From assembly GCA_918026815.1 (NCBI GenBank), contig CAKJVC010000155.1, forward strand, positions 248,001 to 312,000: a DNA stretch of 64,000 bases, read 5' to 3'. The position numbers were made by a program, and so were the translations under genes. This document shows, piece after piece, positions 12,789-24,933 of the stretch (position 1 is its first letter; each line of letters starts with the position of its first letter). Source of the stretch: Chalara sp. BL73 (lineage: Eukaryota > Ascomycota > Leotiomycetes > Helotiales). The notes below the pieces were generated by a model. It saw only the letters and a program-made list of their open reading frames with translations. It was not told the DNA's origin and searched no databases.

Positions 12789-13411
12789 GCCTTTGTCGCA
12801 CAATGATTAGGATGGCGTTGCGACCACGGTTCAATCAACGAAATTTTGGGACGCGCTCACGTCTCGAGGTGCAGCGCGGCTGACAATGGGCTGGACTCAG
12901 GAATGTCGCATAAAGGTTGATGAGGAAATGACGAAACTGTGCTCAAGAATCCAGGTCGAGCAAAAAGAACAAGAGCGGAGAGAATGGGCGTAAGGACAAC
13001 GATAGGATTGTTGACGGGGTTTCGTGCAAGCTGAGCTGTCAGATCTTCCGACTTCAGGTACTCGAAATGTAGCAGGGCGCGTCAAATCTTATCAGCACGA
13101 TGGGTCGGTATTCTGGGGAATTAATAACGCGACGCAACACAGCGGACAGCTTCCCTGGCGAAACCGAGATTGTCTATCAGATGGGTCGTTGCGAGCAGAG
13201 TTGATAAAGAGTGTTAATGTTGATGAATATGGTTGTGGTGATGACGATGATGGTGGTGGTCGTTAAGAGAAGAACAAAGGTAAGAGTGATTTATTCGGTT
13301 GGGTTTTGGGGTATGAAAGGATAATTCTTTGGGAACGATAATTGACCACACTCTCACTCTCTCATACACAAGGCACACTTGGGGGAGTGTAGTACAGGTT
13401 GGATGGGTGGT

Positions 13412-13433
13412 GGGGGGGGGGGGGGGGAGGGGG
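13412..13433 (+). repeat. Guanine run (16 G, A, then 5 G)
   Basis: An uninterrupted G run of about 16 followed by a second G run; on the minus strand it is a C run about 620 nt before the Whi3/Scw1 start codon. It could form a G-quadruplex on the plus strand. Exact length may be unreliable in assembly. Confidence 0.9.
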
Positions 13434-13521
13434 TTAAGATAGGTAGATAGGTAGTGTAGGTAGGTTAGTGTTAGGTGGTAAGGGGGGGTAGTCAGGTAGG
13501 GTAGGGGAAGGGCAAGAGGAG

Positions 13522-13590
13522 TAATAGTAGGAGGAGGAGAAGGAGTAGTAGTAGTAGTAGGAACAAGCGGAGTAGCAATAGTAGCAGTAG
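13522..13590 (+). repeat. Imperfect GTA/GGA trinucleotide repeat
   Basis: Purine-rich tract made of GTA and GGA triplets with scattered interruptions. On the minus strand it gives a TAC/TCC pyrimidine-rich sequence in the presumed leader of the Whi3/Scw1 gene. Confidence 0.8.
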
Positions 13591-13698
13591 GGTATAGGCA
13601 GGAAAGAGGAGGAGGGTTTGGGGTTTGTTCGACTGCCCTGCAGCAAACACTGGACGTGCAGGTAGAGAGGGAAGGGTAGGGCGTTGAAGAGAGACGCA

Positions 13699-13722
13699 GA
13701 GAGAGAGAGAGAGAGAGAGAGA
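13699..13722 (+). repeat. (GA)12 microsatellite
   Basis: Twelve GA units on the plus strand, that is a CT tract on the minus strand. CT-rich tracts often flank transcription start sites in filamentous fungi, so this may mark the start region of the Whi3/Scw1 transcript (inference). Confidence 0.92.
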
Positions 13723-16700
13723 GGTGTGTGGGGAGGGAAATGCTTTTTTGGAGGTGGTCTGGTCTTTCTGACCGGGCGCAGTCTTTCTGTTGGCTTGTTT
13801 AACTGGGGCCTTATCGCAGCCCTGGAACTTAGTGGATAGGCTAATGCACCTAGCCCAAGCCCTGAGTTCCGGGGGTGGCCATCCTTCGTTGATTTGTCTC
13901 CTCCCGCTGCTACTCTACAGGAGCTTGGACTGGACGATTGCATGCGCTGCCATCACTGCCGATTGGGATCCGATTTCTACTACTCCAAAGCTGCTGCTCA
14001 ATTGCAAATGCGGCACGGTAGCATACGGCTAATTTGTTCACCCATCTCACGGTCCCCCCAGGACAAGCCCGAACCTTCTTCACATGGCAACACGGAATCA
14101 AGAAAAAGTCCAGTCGAAGAGAGGAGAGAAGAAGAGCCGAGCGAGCGGCCAGGGAAACTCAACTTACGATGTCATCCTGGAACCTTGAGTCTGCGCTTGC
14201 TTCTTCTCATCACGGCTCTGGCAGAAGCCGATAGGAGCCGGGTGGAGGAGGAGCCCCAGAAAGAAGAAACGACACCGATGGACGGTGTAGGATTCCGTTC
14301 TCCAATAGTTGTACGTACTTCCATCTGGGTGTCGAGGTAGCATAGGCTTAAATTAAGAAAGCCATCAGTCTAATCTCCTCGAAGCGCTTGCAACGACGAG
14401 ATGAAATGGAAACACGTTCGACCTCTCTGGCAAATGAAGATGAGCTATCCATTCAATTCATGATATTTCGTCGTTCCCAGTGATGCCAGTTGGTGAAGAA
14501 ACTGGGAATAATCCGGCCACGATAACGTATCGTTTACCTGTTCCAGGTTTGAGTGAGCGTTGAAGTGGCCATTGCCGTCGGAAGAGCATAGCCATGTTAC
14601 ACGAACTGTAATAAGCCGGCGAATTATTGAAACCTGTTAAATGGTACGGAAATTCTGTTGAGCCAGATCCCATGAGAGAAAACCCTAGGTGGAAAAAACA
14701 AAAGCATTATTGCAAGGCGTGTTCTGGTACTCCTACCTTTCGATGTAATTGCACAGCGAAATGCCACCATCTCTGTCTGATCTGAACTCTGACAGGCCAA
14801 GATGCAGCGAAACGGTCTGGTGGTGGGGTGATGTGCGGCTTATTGGGTCAAGGTGGGTGGCTGTCCCGAGCGGTCTTGCCATGTCTCAACAGCGTGGCAC
14901 TTGTCTTTTCCCTGGCGATCCTAACGTGCTAACCTGCCATTCGATCTTGAAGAAATTTGGGGATCTTCTGATAAATAGAAGCAAACCCTCCAATGACCTA
15001 CGCAAAAATCGATATGCAGGAGATCTCGTTCGATAGTGATGAGTCCCATATCACAATCAAAAGGCCGCGACTCTCCCACGGTTACACACGCTTCTAGGCA
15101 CTGCATATCGGTACTTCATGCACAAGCCTATAAGTCAATAAGAATTTTTGATTGGCAGCTATACCTATGCCTGCATCTTTAGGACCTGTGAAGGCTGTCT
15201 CGGTTTCAGAAACCTGTGAAAATCACAAGAGTCCCCCTTGATTGTTGCTGGTCTAGTGAATTTCATGGATGAAAACAAAACATAGAGCGTCATCGCGCCT
15301 CGATATGCTGCTTGCCTACCAATGGCTTTTTCGGAAATAGGAAAATGACTGATCGAAATCGAGGCCCAACGAAGCGGCTGCAGCTCTAATTGAGCCCATG
15401 AACAGGTCGCGCGTGGGGTCACCATCGCCAAAGCTCCTGTCTATCATGATGATCCTGATGTGCGTATGCTTACTCCGCAATCCGAACTTCCAACACAACC
15501 ACGTGGGAGTAGAATTTGCCTCTCACGGCTCCTCTCGTACAACGGATCAGCGGATGCTGCACTTGGGAAGTTTTCTCTCCAATCTCCCATTACTCCCATC
15601 TTGACCTTGTCATTGGAGTACAATGTGTAAACGCTTCGATTTCCCTGGTAAGCTTACCGTCCAGGTTCAGGGATACAAGGTCGCCGGAAGGCATTTTAGG
15701 TCCCTGGCGAGTCACCCACCGTGCGCACTCCACTAGTTCGGTTTCTGGCTGAAGGAAGGCTGCTGAGGGGTCACCCTATTCCCGACAAAGTGGTCTTGTA
15801 ACGTCGCCAAGCCCTGCTTCTGGCCAGCTTGAGACCAGTTGAAGCTAAATAATCAAAGTGTGAGAGGAAACTGAAGCAAGGACAGCTGCTCCTTGTTCGC
15901 TGTCATGAGGTATAAGTAAGGTCAAATTATCCTCGAGAAGCGAGTATTCGGGGTTGTTTGTCTCCTGGTTGGGGTACCACCAGTGTCAATGAGGGGTCAA
16001 TTGTTGATTGGCAAGATTGCCTCCCCAGCTGCTCCTCCGGCGTGGATACACTGCATTTCCACTGCACCCTAAAGAGTTGATTGCGTCCGCTCGAACTTTG
16101 TATAGAAAAAGCTTTAGCTGTTATTCGATGTGCATTACTGAGGGCTGCATCCAAATATAGCAGACTTTGGTACCCCATTCGGAAATACAATCTCCAAGAC
16201 CTCATCTCTTGCTCGCGATGTTTTCCTTGACTCATTGTTGACGTGTGGCTGACTGCCATCTGTATTCAATCTCGAAAGGGGAAATAAAACACCCGAGTGT
16301 GGAAGATGTAGCGTCACATCATCTCGAGAGATCCATTGACCTGGTTTAAGGGACCGGTTCATGGTGCTCGAAGTATATCTCTAGTCCGAAGACGTGGCTT
16401 GCGGAGTGTACGGCTACTCGGTCGCTCTACGAACACCCGCATTATTCGGCATACATAGTGATGTGTTGGCTGTTGAGGTTGCTCCTGGCATACACTCGAA
16501 TCGAGAAGGCTAATGCAGCTCTTCCCTGTCAATTCTTACCAAACACTTGTCTTCAGGCATGTTTGCCGTACGATCGTGTCATGGCATTTTGCTATTCTAG
16601 GGGGCAAAGGCATTCATCTGCCACTCGAAACATTAGTGCTTATTTTATCCCAGAGAGGTGTTTGAACACCTTGAGTTGAGGCATAATAAGTAGACAAAAC

Positions 16701-18073
16701 AGATAAAAATAATGAGAAGGCGGTTAAAAAGGCGATAGGTTAGCTGTAGAATTTATAGTTTGACCAGCAAAAGTATGCCTCACCAGGGAGAGGAAGGGCA
16801 AGGTTCTAAGCCTTGTCAAAATTTGGCCATTATAATATTTTATACGCACGCTTAGTATCAAGTTCAGTGCATATGTAGTCCAATTATTAAGAAGACCATA
16901 GATTGAATGTGAAAGGCGGCAAAGAATGAGTTATATACGGTTTGGGTTAAGCTGTAAAACAGAAACTGGTCGGCAGAAATCTGTATATCGCCTTTTGGTT
17001 AATTCTGTTGAGCCTTGGCGGACTCATCAGTGCACCGCCTATCAACAACAACACAACACTACGGCATTGCTGTACCAGGCGACTACAATCATCCGTCTTC
17101 AAAACATACCACGTCTTCCTGCGCATGGTCTTGTCCGTGGATGATGGCGATGCTCCGCATGGAACGGGTGCTTGGGCATCCGCCATCCGGCATTCAAGTG
17201 ACACCAAATATTTGAATTTCTAGGACCGCGGTCCAATTGTCACATATGCATTGTGGTACATTTGCATTAATATACACTTTTGCTATGATATATACTAAAT
17301 AGAGAGTTCGAAACAAACCTGTGGTTTCCCTTTAGTAGTCTTCCTGTAAATACCTATGTACATATTTATTCGTGTTCGACGAAATCATATCTGGGTCGCG
17401 TGGACCCCTTCCTAGTTCGATTTGGACCGCTGTGCAGCACATTGATATATAGCGACGTGAAACCCCATATATTGCCGTGTCTAAAATCCTCTCGTTCGCG
17501 GGTGGCTAGAGCAAGGAATAACACCACAGAGTTTTCTAGAATCTTAAAGGCCCCTTCCTCCTCCTCTCCATCTGTCACAAGCGACTGTTGACTCGATCTG
17601 TGAATTCAACATCATGCCTTATTTGCCATTATATAAAACTTGCAAGAACTGCCTGCATCCGGGCTATTATGCATGAACGCAACCTGGATCCGTTCCGTGC
17701 TTTATCTTATTCTTATGTCGACGCTCAAACCGCATCAGGTTGGCAGAGATATCACCTAGTAGCATACCTATGCACCCTCGGTCACTGCAAACGAAGGAAG
17801 GAGGGAAGGAAGTGAGAAATTTTCTTATTTACAGTTGCTTCACATCGCCACTTACAGCCTGGTGCAAACCAACAACAAATCATCACTAACCGTTGAGGAG
17901 CAATTCAGACTGCTCAAGCAGGAGTTAGCGAGGACGAAATAATTATTCTTGGAGCATTTTTGCAAGTATTATTATCACCAGCGATGGGCTTGACCTTCTT
18001 CGCAGTGCTGGTGACTAGTAGCCTTCGGGTGAAGCAAAGACAAGCTCCCCTTTCTAAATTTCCTTTTTGATGT

Positions 18074-19141
18074 CTAGAGCCGCTTTCGATGCCAGAGTAA
18101 CGCTTCCTTATTTTCTTTCGTAAACAACGAGTCGTACTGGAAGTGGTCGCTATCGCCAAATACAGAGGGCAAGTCCCCGATTTCAGACCAAACGTTTTCG
18201 ACTTGACACTCTTCAGTAATCTCAGACTTAGTATGCTGTATGAATGCTTGTCTAATTTTGGACAGGCTACGCTGAGGAAAGCGGAGATGCTGGCGCCATG
18301 TGTCACTCTCCGGGTCGGTTCCTAGGTCTTTCCACCTGGTGACCAAAATTATGTGTGCATTGCTACCATGATCTTCAATGTTGAAACGGTACTCCGTCCG
18401 ACATTTTCCGCAACGTTGTACCCCCTTTCCGATCTTATCCATATTCTCCCTAAACGAAAAGTGCGGGCATATATGCATAAGTGGCGATAGATCCTGGAAC
18501 TGCCAATCAATTGATGGATGGTAACAGATGTAGGCACTCTGCAACCGGTGCAGTAGGTGACCGTTAACAATGCGACACTCCTCTTTGGATTGCTGCACAT
18601 AGTTGCTCACTACCCTCGTTTCGGCTTCTTTACTGGACATAGCGTCGAGTAATTCCGTACATTCCGGCTTATAAAGAGACCTCTTGATGGCCATCTTCAT
18701 AGAGGTTGTGCCAAACATTCTCGAGATGTTCCAGGTCCGGTCTTTGAGATCTTTGGTTATACATGCTAGAAGCTGCAAAGAGTGGTTTTTGTATGCGCTT
18801 TTGTACTTTTGTATGTGCTTTATAGAATGTAAACGTTCGCAAATACGACATGCGATGTGATCTGGTAAATCAAGAGCGAGCAGCTCTATCAGTGCCACTA
18901 AGTCCTTCGATGAGGATGATGCTTTTGTAATGTACGCCGTGCCCAGCCGATACTTCAGGTGCACGCAAGAGAGGGAAAATGCGGCAGCCGACTCCGAGGG
19001 TAGGAAGCTCATGATATGTCTCAAGATTTCCAATGGAATTCCGTTGAGGACGGATGATGCTAGTGCAGGGGGTCTCGGCATCATAGGAGGAATGGATGAA
19101 AGCTTTAGAAACCGAATCACCCTGCTAAAGAGATTTGCCAT
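18074..19141 (-). CDS. F-box domain protein
   Basis: Putative substrate adaptor of SCF ubiquitin ligases. Single exon, 355 aa from MANLFSRVIRFLK; the longer frame upstream has no ATG. The F-box lies at about residues 31-70 (LNGIPLEILRHIMSFLPSESAAAF), followed by a helical region with Cys residues (DHIACRICERLH). The C-terminal part has CRTEYRFNIEDH and VTRWKDLGTDPESDTWRQH, a pattern shared by many Pezizomycotina F-box proteins of unknown target. The gene stands alone among gene-poor DNA. Target and role unknown. Confidence 0.82.
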   Translation of the reverse strand: MANLFSRVIRFLKLSSIPPMMPRPPALASSVLNGIPLEILRHIMSFLPSESAAAFSLSCVHLKYRLGTAYITKASSSSKDLVALIELLALDLPDHIACRICERLHSIKHIQKYKSAYKNHSLQLLACITKDLKDRTWNISRMFGTTSMKMAIKRSLYKPECTELLDAMSSKEAETRVVSNYVQQSKEECRIVNGHLLHRLQSAYICYHPSIDWQFQDLSPLMHICPHFSFRENMDKIGKGVQRCGKCRTEYRFNIEDHGSNAHIILVTRWKDLGTDPESDTWRQHLRFPQRSLSKIRQAFIQHTKSEITEECQVENVWSEIGDLPSVFGDSDHFQYDSLFTKENKEALLWHRKRL

Positions 19142-20735
19142 GGCGTAGCGCTGTATATGATAAGGGTGAAGAAAAAGGAAGAAATTCTCTTTGATCGACG
19201 TAAGAGTGGTAGATAGGCCACACACAGCCTTCTTAAATGTTTCTGCAGTCCGACCGGCACTAGCAGCAAACCATCGCCTAGAAGAGTTTTGAATCGTTGA
19301 ATCGAACTATTCACACTCCCCTCCCACTTTAAAAGTCAAACTGCATCATGCAACGGGGTGTAACTTTCAGCAATATGAAACTAAGATACCCAATATGTTT
19401 TCTATGTCTGGGCTTAAAGCTTATCTGTCTAAGCTACCCCATTATCAAGGTATAATCGAGGTATAGCTATCATCTAGGCATTGATACCACATGATGAGAT
19501 GTACCTTGGGGGATATGGGGCAGCTCTTGCAATACTTGTTGCCTTTGCCGTCAAGCGCAAATATTATAGTTAGGCTGAGGGCTCCTAGCGTTGAAATTAG
19601 GGCCGTCTCTCCCAGCACACCACAAAAGCACACTGGTTGTTGTTAGGGCCAGCTTAAAACGGGGAGCAGTTATTCAAGTTCCAAAACGTTGCAAAAGCTA
19701 GAAAAGCAAACCCATTTTTAATGGCTATTTTTATTTAATTAATTTGCAATTCTAGTTTGTGCATGAGATCCCCAACGCCCATATTTGTAAATCGTATATT
19801 ATGTGATTGGTGCACAACTTCAAATACAAACATTTGGTTATCGCTTCTGTGGTCCAATGGTTAGGATTCCACCCTTCCATACCAAAAGTTAGGTGGAGGT
19901 TCGTGTTCGATTCACGGCAGTTGCATAAATTACTCTTTTGCCATCTTCTGCGGCGTCCGGTACTATCATTGGAATTCAAAGAGCTGGGTTGGAACAGGAT
20001 TTCACACCCTTTGGCCGGCATGCAGGCTAGCATGTCGTTTTTTTGGTGTGGATACGTCTCCAGTTCGCCAAGCATTGAAGCGAGAACTCTCTTCTGCGTC
20101 TATGTGTTCCAGGTTGGCTTAAACACTATGATTATTGTGCATAAGACATAGGTTTCTCTGATAAATACATGCTATTATGTGGGCTGGTGAGATCAAAATT
20201 GTCCTTTTGCCAGGAATAATTATCTCGATGGGTGGCGGTTGCTCAACTTCTTCGGATGATGTTGAAGAGCAGGCCCGTGGCTGCTAAATCACTGACAGTC
20301 TGCCCGTATTAGCTCGTACATTTTTGCGGGTGTACTTTCATACTCGTCCTCTCTTGACTTGAACCTCATAATTGTTCTACATATAATTTTCAAACATGGC
20401 GGCCTAGAAATTTCGATTTCGCTCACAAACTTCAGTCAAACCATTTGGTGGTCAAGCAATTTTAAAAGTAGGGTTCATGCTCATTTCACGCGTTTTATAT
20501 GCTCCGTTGAATGTTTAAATGCGAGGACTGATCCCTAAATCTTCCTTGGTCTAATTGCAAAAAATTCCAAGAATCAACTTTTTTCCGAAGTAATGGTTAA
20601 CAAATTCTTTTCCCAGGTTGAACCGGAACCTGCTGAACTTCCTTTAGCCTCATGAGTGACACCAGTTCGCCCTCCAAACTGACTAAGCAGCCATAATCAT
20701 CAGAAAAGTACAATTCCCATACAGTATTTACGATG
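19142..20735. other. Gene-poor stretch holding one tRNA gene
   Basis: Apart from the tRNA-Gly at 19843-19925 I find no gene. Several AT-rich patches (around 19.7 and 20.4-20.6 kb) are present. The right end is the 3' flank of the RSR1-like gene. Confidence 0.5.
19843..19925 (+). tRNA. tRNA-Gly (anticodon TCC) with an 11-nt intron; acceptor stem imperfect
   Basis: Cloverleaf folded by eye. Acceptor 19843-19849 (GCTTCTG) pairs with 19918-19924 (CAGTTGC), with two central T-T mismatches; discriminator A at 19925. D-stem GTCC/GGAT closes a loop with GG. Anticodon stem CCACC/GGTGG is perfect. The loop is C, T, anticodon TCC (19876-19878), A, then an 11-nt intron at 19880-19890 in the canonical 37/38 position, then A. 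T-stem TCGTG/CACGG carries loop TTCGATT. A TTTT Pol III terminator follows at about 19936. The fold and identity are strong; function is uncertain because of the acceptor mismatches. Confidence 0.75.
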
Positions 20736-21820
20736 TCACAAGATCGTACAATGAGGATTTCTTCGGCGTCTATGCCTACGCCGCCTCCTTTGCGGAGGTT
20801 GAGCATGATAGGGATCGTTTCCGTAGCCATATCCTGGATGTTCATCATCCAAATACGTAGCAGAGTTGTCCCTACGGATGATTTGTCTACAAAGATCAAT
20901 GAAGACCTCATCAACGTTTGCTGTCATACTTGTCAGAAAACCTTCTCCAAGCTTAGAGCACATTACTCACCCCTGCGTCGCGCTGACGTCTCGTAATACG
21001 GAGCATTTCCCCAGCTCTGCGAAACGCCGAAGGCTTTCTGTCGGGATACGACCCGATCTTCTTCAAGATCGGACTTATTACCAACTATGACAATCGGCAC
21101 ATTGTCGTCATCCTTAATACGTATTATCTGCTCGCGAAGTTCGCTCAGCTCCGAGAGGCTGCTTTGGGAGGTGATAGAGAATACGAGAAGAAAGCCCTGG
21201 CCTGTCTTCATGTATAGTTCTCTAACTCATTTTATCAGCACGCATAAAAGATATTTGGTGTCCCTAAATCTGTACCTCATTGCAGCTAGAAACAATTAGA
21301 AATCGTCACATGATAAAAATGGAGATACTCACTAAACTGTTCCGTACCAGCCGTATCCAATCTACAGAAAGTAAGCCTATATCCCGGCATGAGATTGATC
21401 CTTCCTTACATCTCTAGCATACATTGCCGACCCTATCTCACATCAGCCATTGGCCACGATATCCGGATAAAAGCGACACTCACATCAACCTCGATCTGCT
21501 TACGATAAGAGTCTTCTATCGTGGGATCATAACTCTCAATCCATATATTCTGAACAAATTGGGCTTTTCATCTCATCAACAATGGCCAGGAAGCTTGAAT
21601 GTGGTGGCCTTACCGGTCAGGCAACTTTTACCCACTCCACCTAGAAGAGATTGTCAGTTTCGAGACTTGAGCCCCTGAAAGGGTAAAATGTTCCACATAC
21701 CAGCGCCCAAAACGACGATGTGGTAGTCTCTTCTGTAAAATAATAGCAATCAGCAACGAATCCTGTTAAAGAGATTCATCGAATAGTGAAAACGAACCTC
21801 TGGGAAGTTCTTCCTGACAT
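20736..21820 (-). CDS. RSR1: Ras-like small GTPase of the Rsr1/Bud1 (KREV-1, Rap) group
   Basis: Membrane-anchored GTPase that directs polarised growth and bud/hyphal site selection through Cdc42 regulators. Nine exons join in phase to 219 aa: 21820-21798, 21732-21701, 21640-21614, 21563-21484, 21432-21410, 21361-21333, 21285-21276, 21221-20971, 20920-20736. Exon 7 is only 10 nt. Motifs in order: P-loop GAGGVGKS (split by an intron), switch [10 protein letters not shown], switch [14 protein letters not shown], and [24 protein letters not shown] is typical of Rsr1/KREV-1. The tail is polybasic ([10 protein letters not shown]) and ends in CTIL, a CAAX box; the terminal Leu predicts geranylgeranylation. 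Confidence 0.93.
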
Positions 21821-22781
21821 GACTTGGAGGAGCCAGGTGGTTCTCGCAAACGCACGTATGAGAAAAAAACCCTGGAGCGTCCTCAAACTACCGATGAACG
21901 AAATGTTCCTCAACCACCAGCTAGGAAACTCTCGCCTTCCTGCTGTGGAAACTCTCGCCCGGCGACACACCACTGAGTAAGTTTTTGAAGGCTTCTCCGT
22001 GCAATTGCAAGGAGGACACGGGATCTATGTTTTGAAAAAGTGCACGATTGTGTGGAGCAAACATGACTTTGTGCCTGAGGCCGGAAGGTTCCAGAATAAC
22101 CATATTTCGACCTCAACGCTTGGCTGTAGATGTGCATGTTTTGTCCAAAGATCTTCATCTCGACATTGAAAGGGTGATGCTGACGAGATGGCACGCGAAG
22201 TCTCTTGAATTGATAAGTGTGTGATGGGTAGTGTTGGCACCGAAAAGAAAGAGCGCAGGAACAACGAAGCTACGGCATGAACTAGTCCTCAACGCCCCAT
22301 CGACCTGCAGAGCATGCGGAGCATATAGCTGAGCACATATACCTAAGCACATCCAGTTGAGCGTTCCACCGACATAAGCAACGTCCGGCATCTACAATTG
22401 GATAGAACAGTGGCATGATAAGAAGAATTGTGGGTGAGGGAAAGCTATAGGTTCCAGCTGGTGGCATGACAAGACCCAATCCCACTTGTCATACGAAAGC
22501 AAGAGCAACAGCTAGATGGCGCAGACTACTTAATACTTGTCCGGATACATTGAAGTTGCGAAACCTGACCTGCTACCAGCGTTCTGATCTACACTGGATA
22601 AAATAGCTAAGAGACACCGCAATATGCCTCCATTATTTGCTCGTTAGTGTGCACACGCTATCCAGTATGACAAATTCGGATTCGGTTTATTCGATATAAA
22701 GATGAATGCAAATATTTTCCTTAGAAAATCTCTAGAGATCGTTTTTATTGGATCTGAGCTTCTCAACAGACCAAGTCATCC
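21821..22781. other. Intergenic, RSR1-like promoter and MED17 3' flank
   Basis: About 960 bp between two minus-strand genes. Only short overlapping frames without motifs occur. It should contain the promoter of the RSR1-like gene. Confidence 0.5.
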
Positions 22782-24933
22782 TTAGTCCCTTGAAATATCA
22801 CTCACGAAATCCTTCAGAGTCCTCACTACTTCTTGCCCATCTCCATCATCCCATACTCCTTTTTTTCTACCACCGAAACCAAACCACTCCGTCTTACGAC
22901 CTTTGCTCTTGCCTCCAGTCGATTCCCTCACTGCTCCCCACCTTACCACACCTTCTGGTTTACTTGAATAGCCAACAGATTCTGGAATTCTCTCTACTCT
23001 GAATGTGACTTGCGTCGTCTGCTTCAAAATCAGTACGTCGACCGATAATAATTTGTTTTGACTAGTTTACTTACAACACCGGTGATAGAATTTCTGTAGC
23101 GAACCATATTAGGTTGAGCTGTTGATTGCCACCTGCTGTCATCGCTGGAGTCTGTTTCAGATGATAAAGAAATTAATAGATGATGAGCTAATGCGCAGCT
23201 GGTCGCGAATAGCACATATTCCTCAACCTGCTGCCAAGTCTCAATTATCCCATCCACGTCAAATCGACGTGGCGGTGGGCATGTGACAAGCAATGGGCAG
23301 TCACTCGGGCTGAGGGTGACTTCATATACAGTGTCTGTGCGAACAGAAAGTCAGTTTGACACTCGAGTTAATTGAGCTTAGTTTGCAATTTGTCAAGATA
23401 TAATAATCATAAGGAGTGCTTTGTAGATTGACTTACTAGAAAATGGCAACAACTTAGTGCGCGAAATTATGTTTATGGCGACGGTAGGCATTATATTGAA
23501 GATAGTCTGAACTTCGAGATCATCAATTAGGGAACGCACGGTACGCTCCGTTGCGGAAATATCGAGGTCCAGGTTTGAAGTCTGCGTGCTTTGAGAATAT
23601 GACGCAGCAAGTCCAGAGCCTTTCAGTGCCTGAACGAGAGGGTTCATAAGGGCATGCGTGTATTCTAAAGCTCTTTGATGATTGATACGCGTCACGAGGG
23701 GACGAATCAGGGAATAGGTTGGCCGCTCTTCTTTCGTGGCATCTAGTGGAGGAGGAAATTTTGTTCGGCGCCGGTGACTTTCCCGATGAGAGTAAGTCAG
23801 GAGGAGATTGAAGGCTAGATACATAGCCTGGGCCAATGCATCGTCTGGGTGGGAAGACTTTGAGATGTTGTCGGTTAGCGACACGAGGTCCAGCACAAGT
23901 ATTTTACCTGTTGTGAAGGGGCATGTGATGGAATCCTCCCGGAGATGAACGTTAAAAGACAACAGTGTACGCGATTCGCGTGCAAGTTCTTGCCAGAGCT
24001 CTAAGGAGAATAACGTGTTTCTTGCTTGAAGGATGCGCGATTCGATCGGGGCATCGTTGGCCAGTAGTTCTGGTACTTTAGAGGAGGCAAATTGGCCGTC
24101 ACTATAGATACGAACCCGAAGGGCCTTAGGCTCGACCACGGCCACACCTTGGTCCAGAATAATATTGCCGTCCTGCCCACGACGAAGCGCAGCTAAGCTC
24201 CGATTCTTGAAAGCTGCTGTTCCTTCCAAGAAACCCAGTCTGACTCCTAGGGTATGCTTCTCTTGCGGTATACGACATACCGCCCATCCACCATCATTTA
24301 TTGACAAGACCTCCTCCCAATACTTCGTCTCAACCTCCATCTCCTTCTGGAGTCGTGTAGCAGACGCTAAGATTGTGTCCGCAGCCTTGTTCAAGTTTTG
24401 GATCTTCCAACCTTTCGCAACCTTCTTTTCATCTTCCCTTTGCACTTCTGTTACCATGGATGATGCTACTTTATCCATACCGAGGGTTCCTAATGGCACA
24501 GCTTGCTTGAGGTACTCCGAGACAGTCTGTCCGGCTGTATGCGGTTGAGTTTTTGATAGAAGGAGAGAAAGAAAGTCCTGAGCAACGCCAGCGTCATAGT
24601 CCGCTCTCCTAAGCTACTATTAGTTCTCTTTGAATCATAGTATTATGGGGCATACCCAAGAAGCTGCAGCATTTCCTCCCGTGCAGCATTGAGCTCTTTG
24701 AGCCGATCTGGCGAGTCATCATCTTCATCTATACTTGATCCATCTTCGAGTCCTGCTTCTTCATCAGCAATTTCCTGCCTCAAACTCTCTTCAGTGACAC
24801 CGCGAAATCCATTCTGATCATGTCGTTCGAAATTTATTCGTGCAACGGCATCACCAAGTATATCACCCGGTTTGCTCGCTGCCGAATCCCACGGCAGAAG
24901 AGATATTGGCAGGCTAGGCGAGATTGAACCCAT
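22782..24933 (-). CDS. MED17: Mediator of RNA polymerase II transcription subunit 17 (Srb4)
   Basis: Scaffold subunit of the Mediator head module, essential for transcription activation in the nucleus. Exons 24933-24656, 24608-23437, 23334-23075 and 23018-22782 join in phase to 648 aa, a normal length for fungal Med17. The N-terminus has SISLLPWDSAASKPGD-like sequence and an acidic segment, then LNAAREEMLQLLGRADYDAG and FLSLLLSKTQP, the conserved N-terminal signature. The centre has VAKGWKIQNLNKAADTILAS and GGWAVCRIPQEKHTLGVRLG, which are Med17-specific. The C-terminal part is mixed alpha/beta. It is divergent from 6-phosphofructokinase with 643 bp between starts. Confidence 0.92.

Larger units (their letters stand above)
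12789..18073. other. Gene-poor stretch of 5.3 kb upstream of the Whi3/Scw1 gene
   Basis: No ORF here has family features, plausible introns or a coherent composition. 12.8-14.3 kb is likely the leader and promoter of the Whi3/Scw1 gene: it is rich in minus-strand C/T tracts and microsatellites (listed separately). 14.3-18.0 kb contains only short overlapping frames on both strands and AT-rich patches (for example 16.68-16.93 kb). I see no tRNA, terminal repeats or transposon protein there. Confidence 0.5.

Noticed and set aside
13434..13943. 169-codon minus-strand frame
   Set aside because: Low-complexity Ser/Tyr/Leu-rich translation of microsatellites; no coding character.
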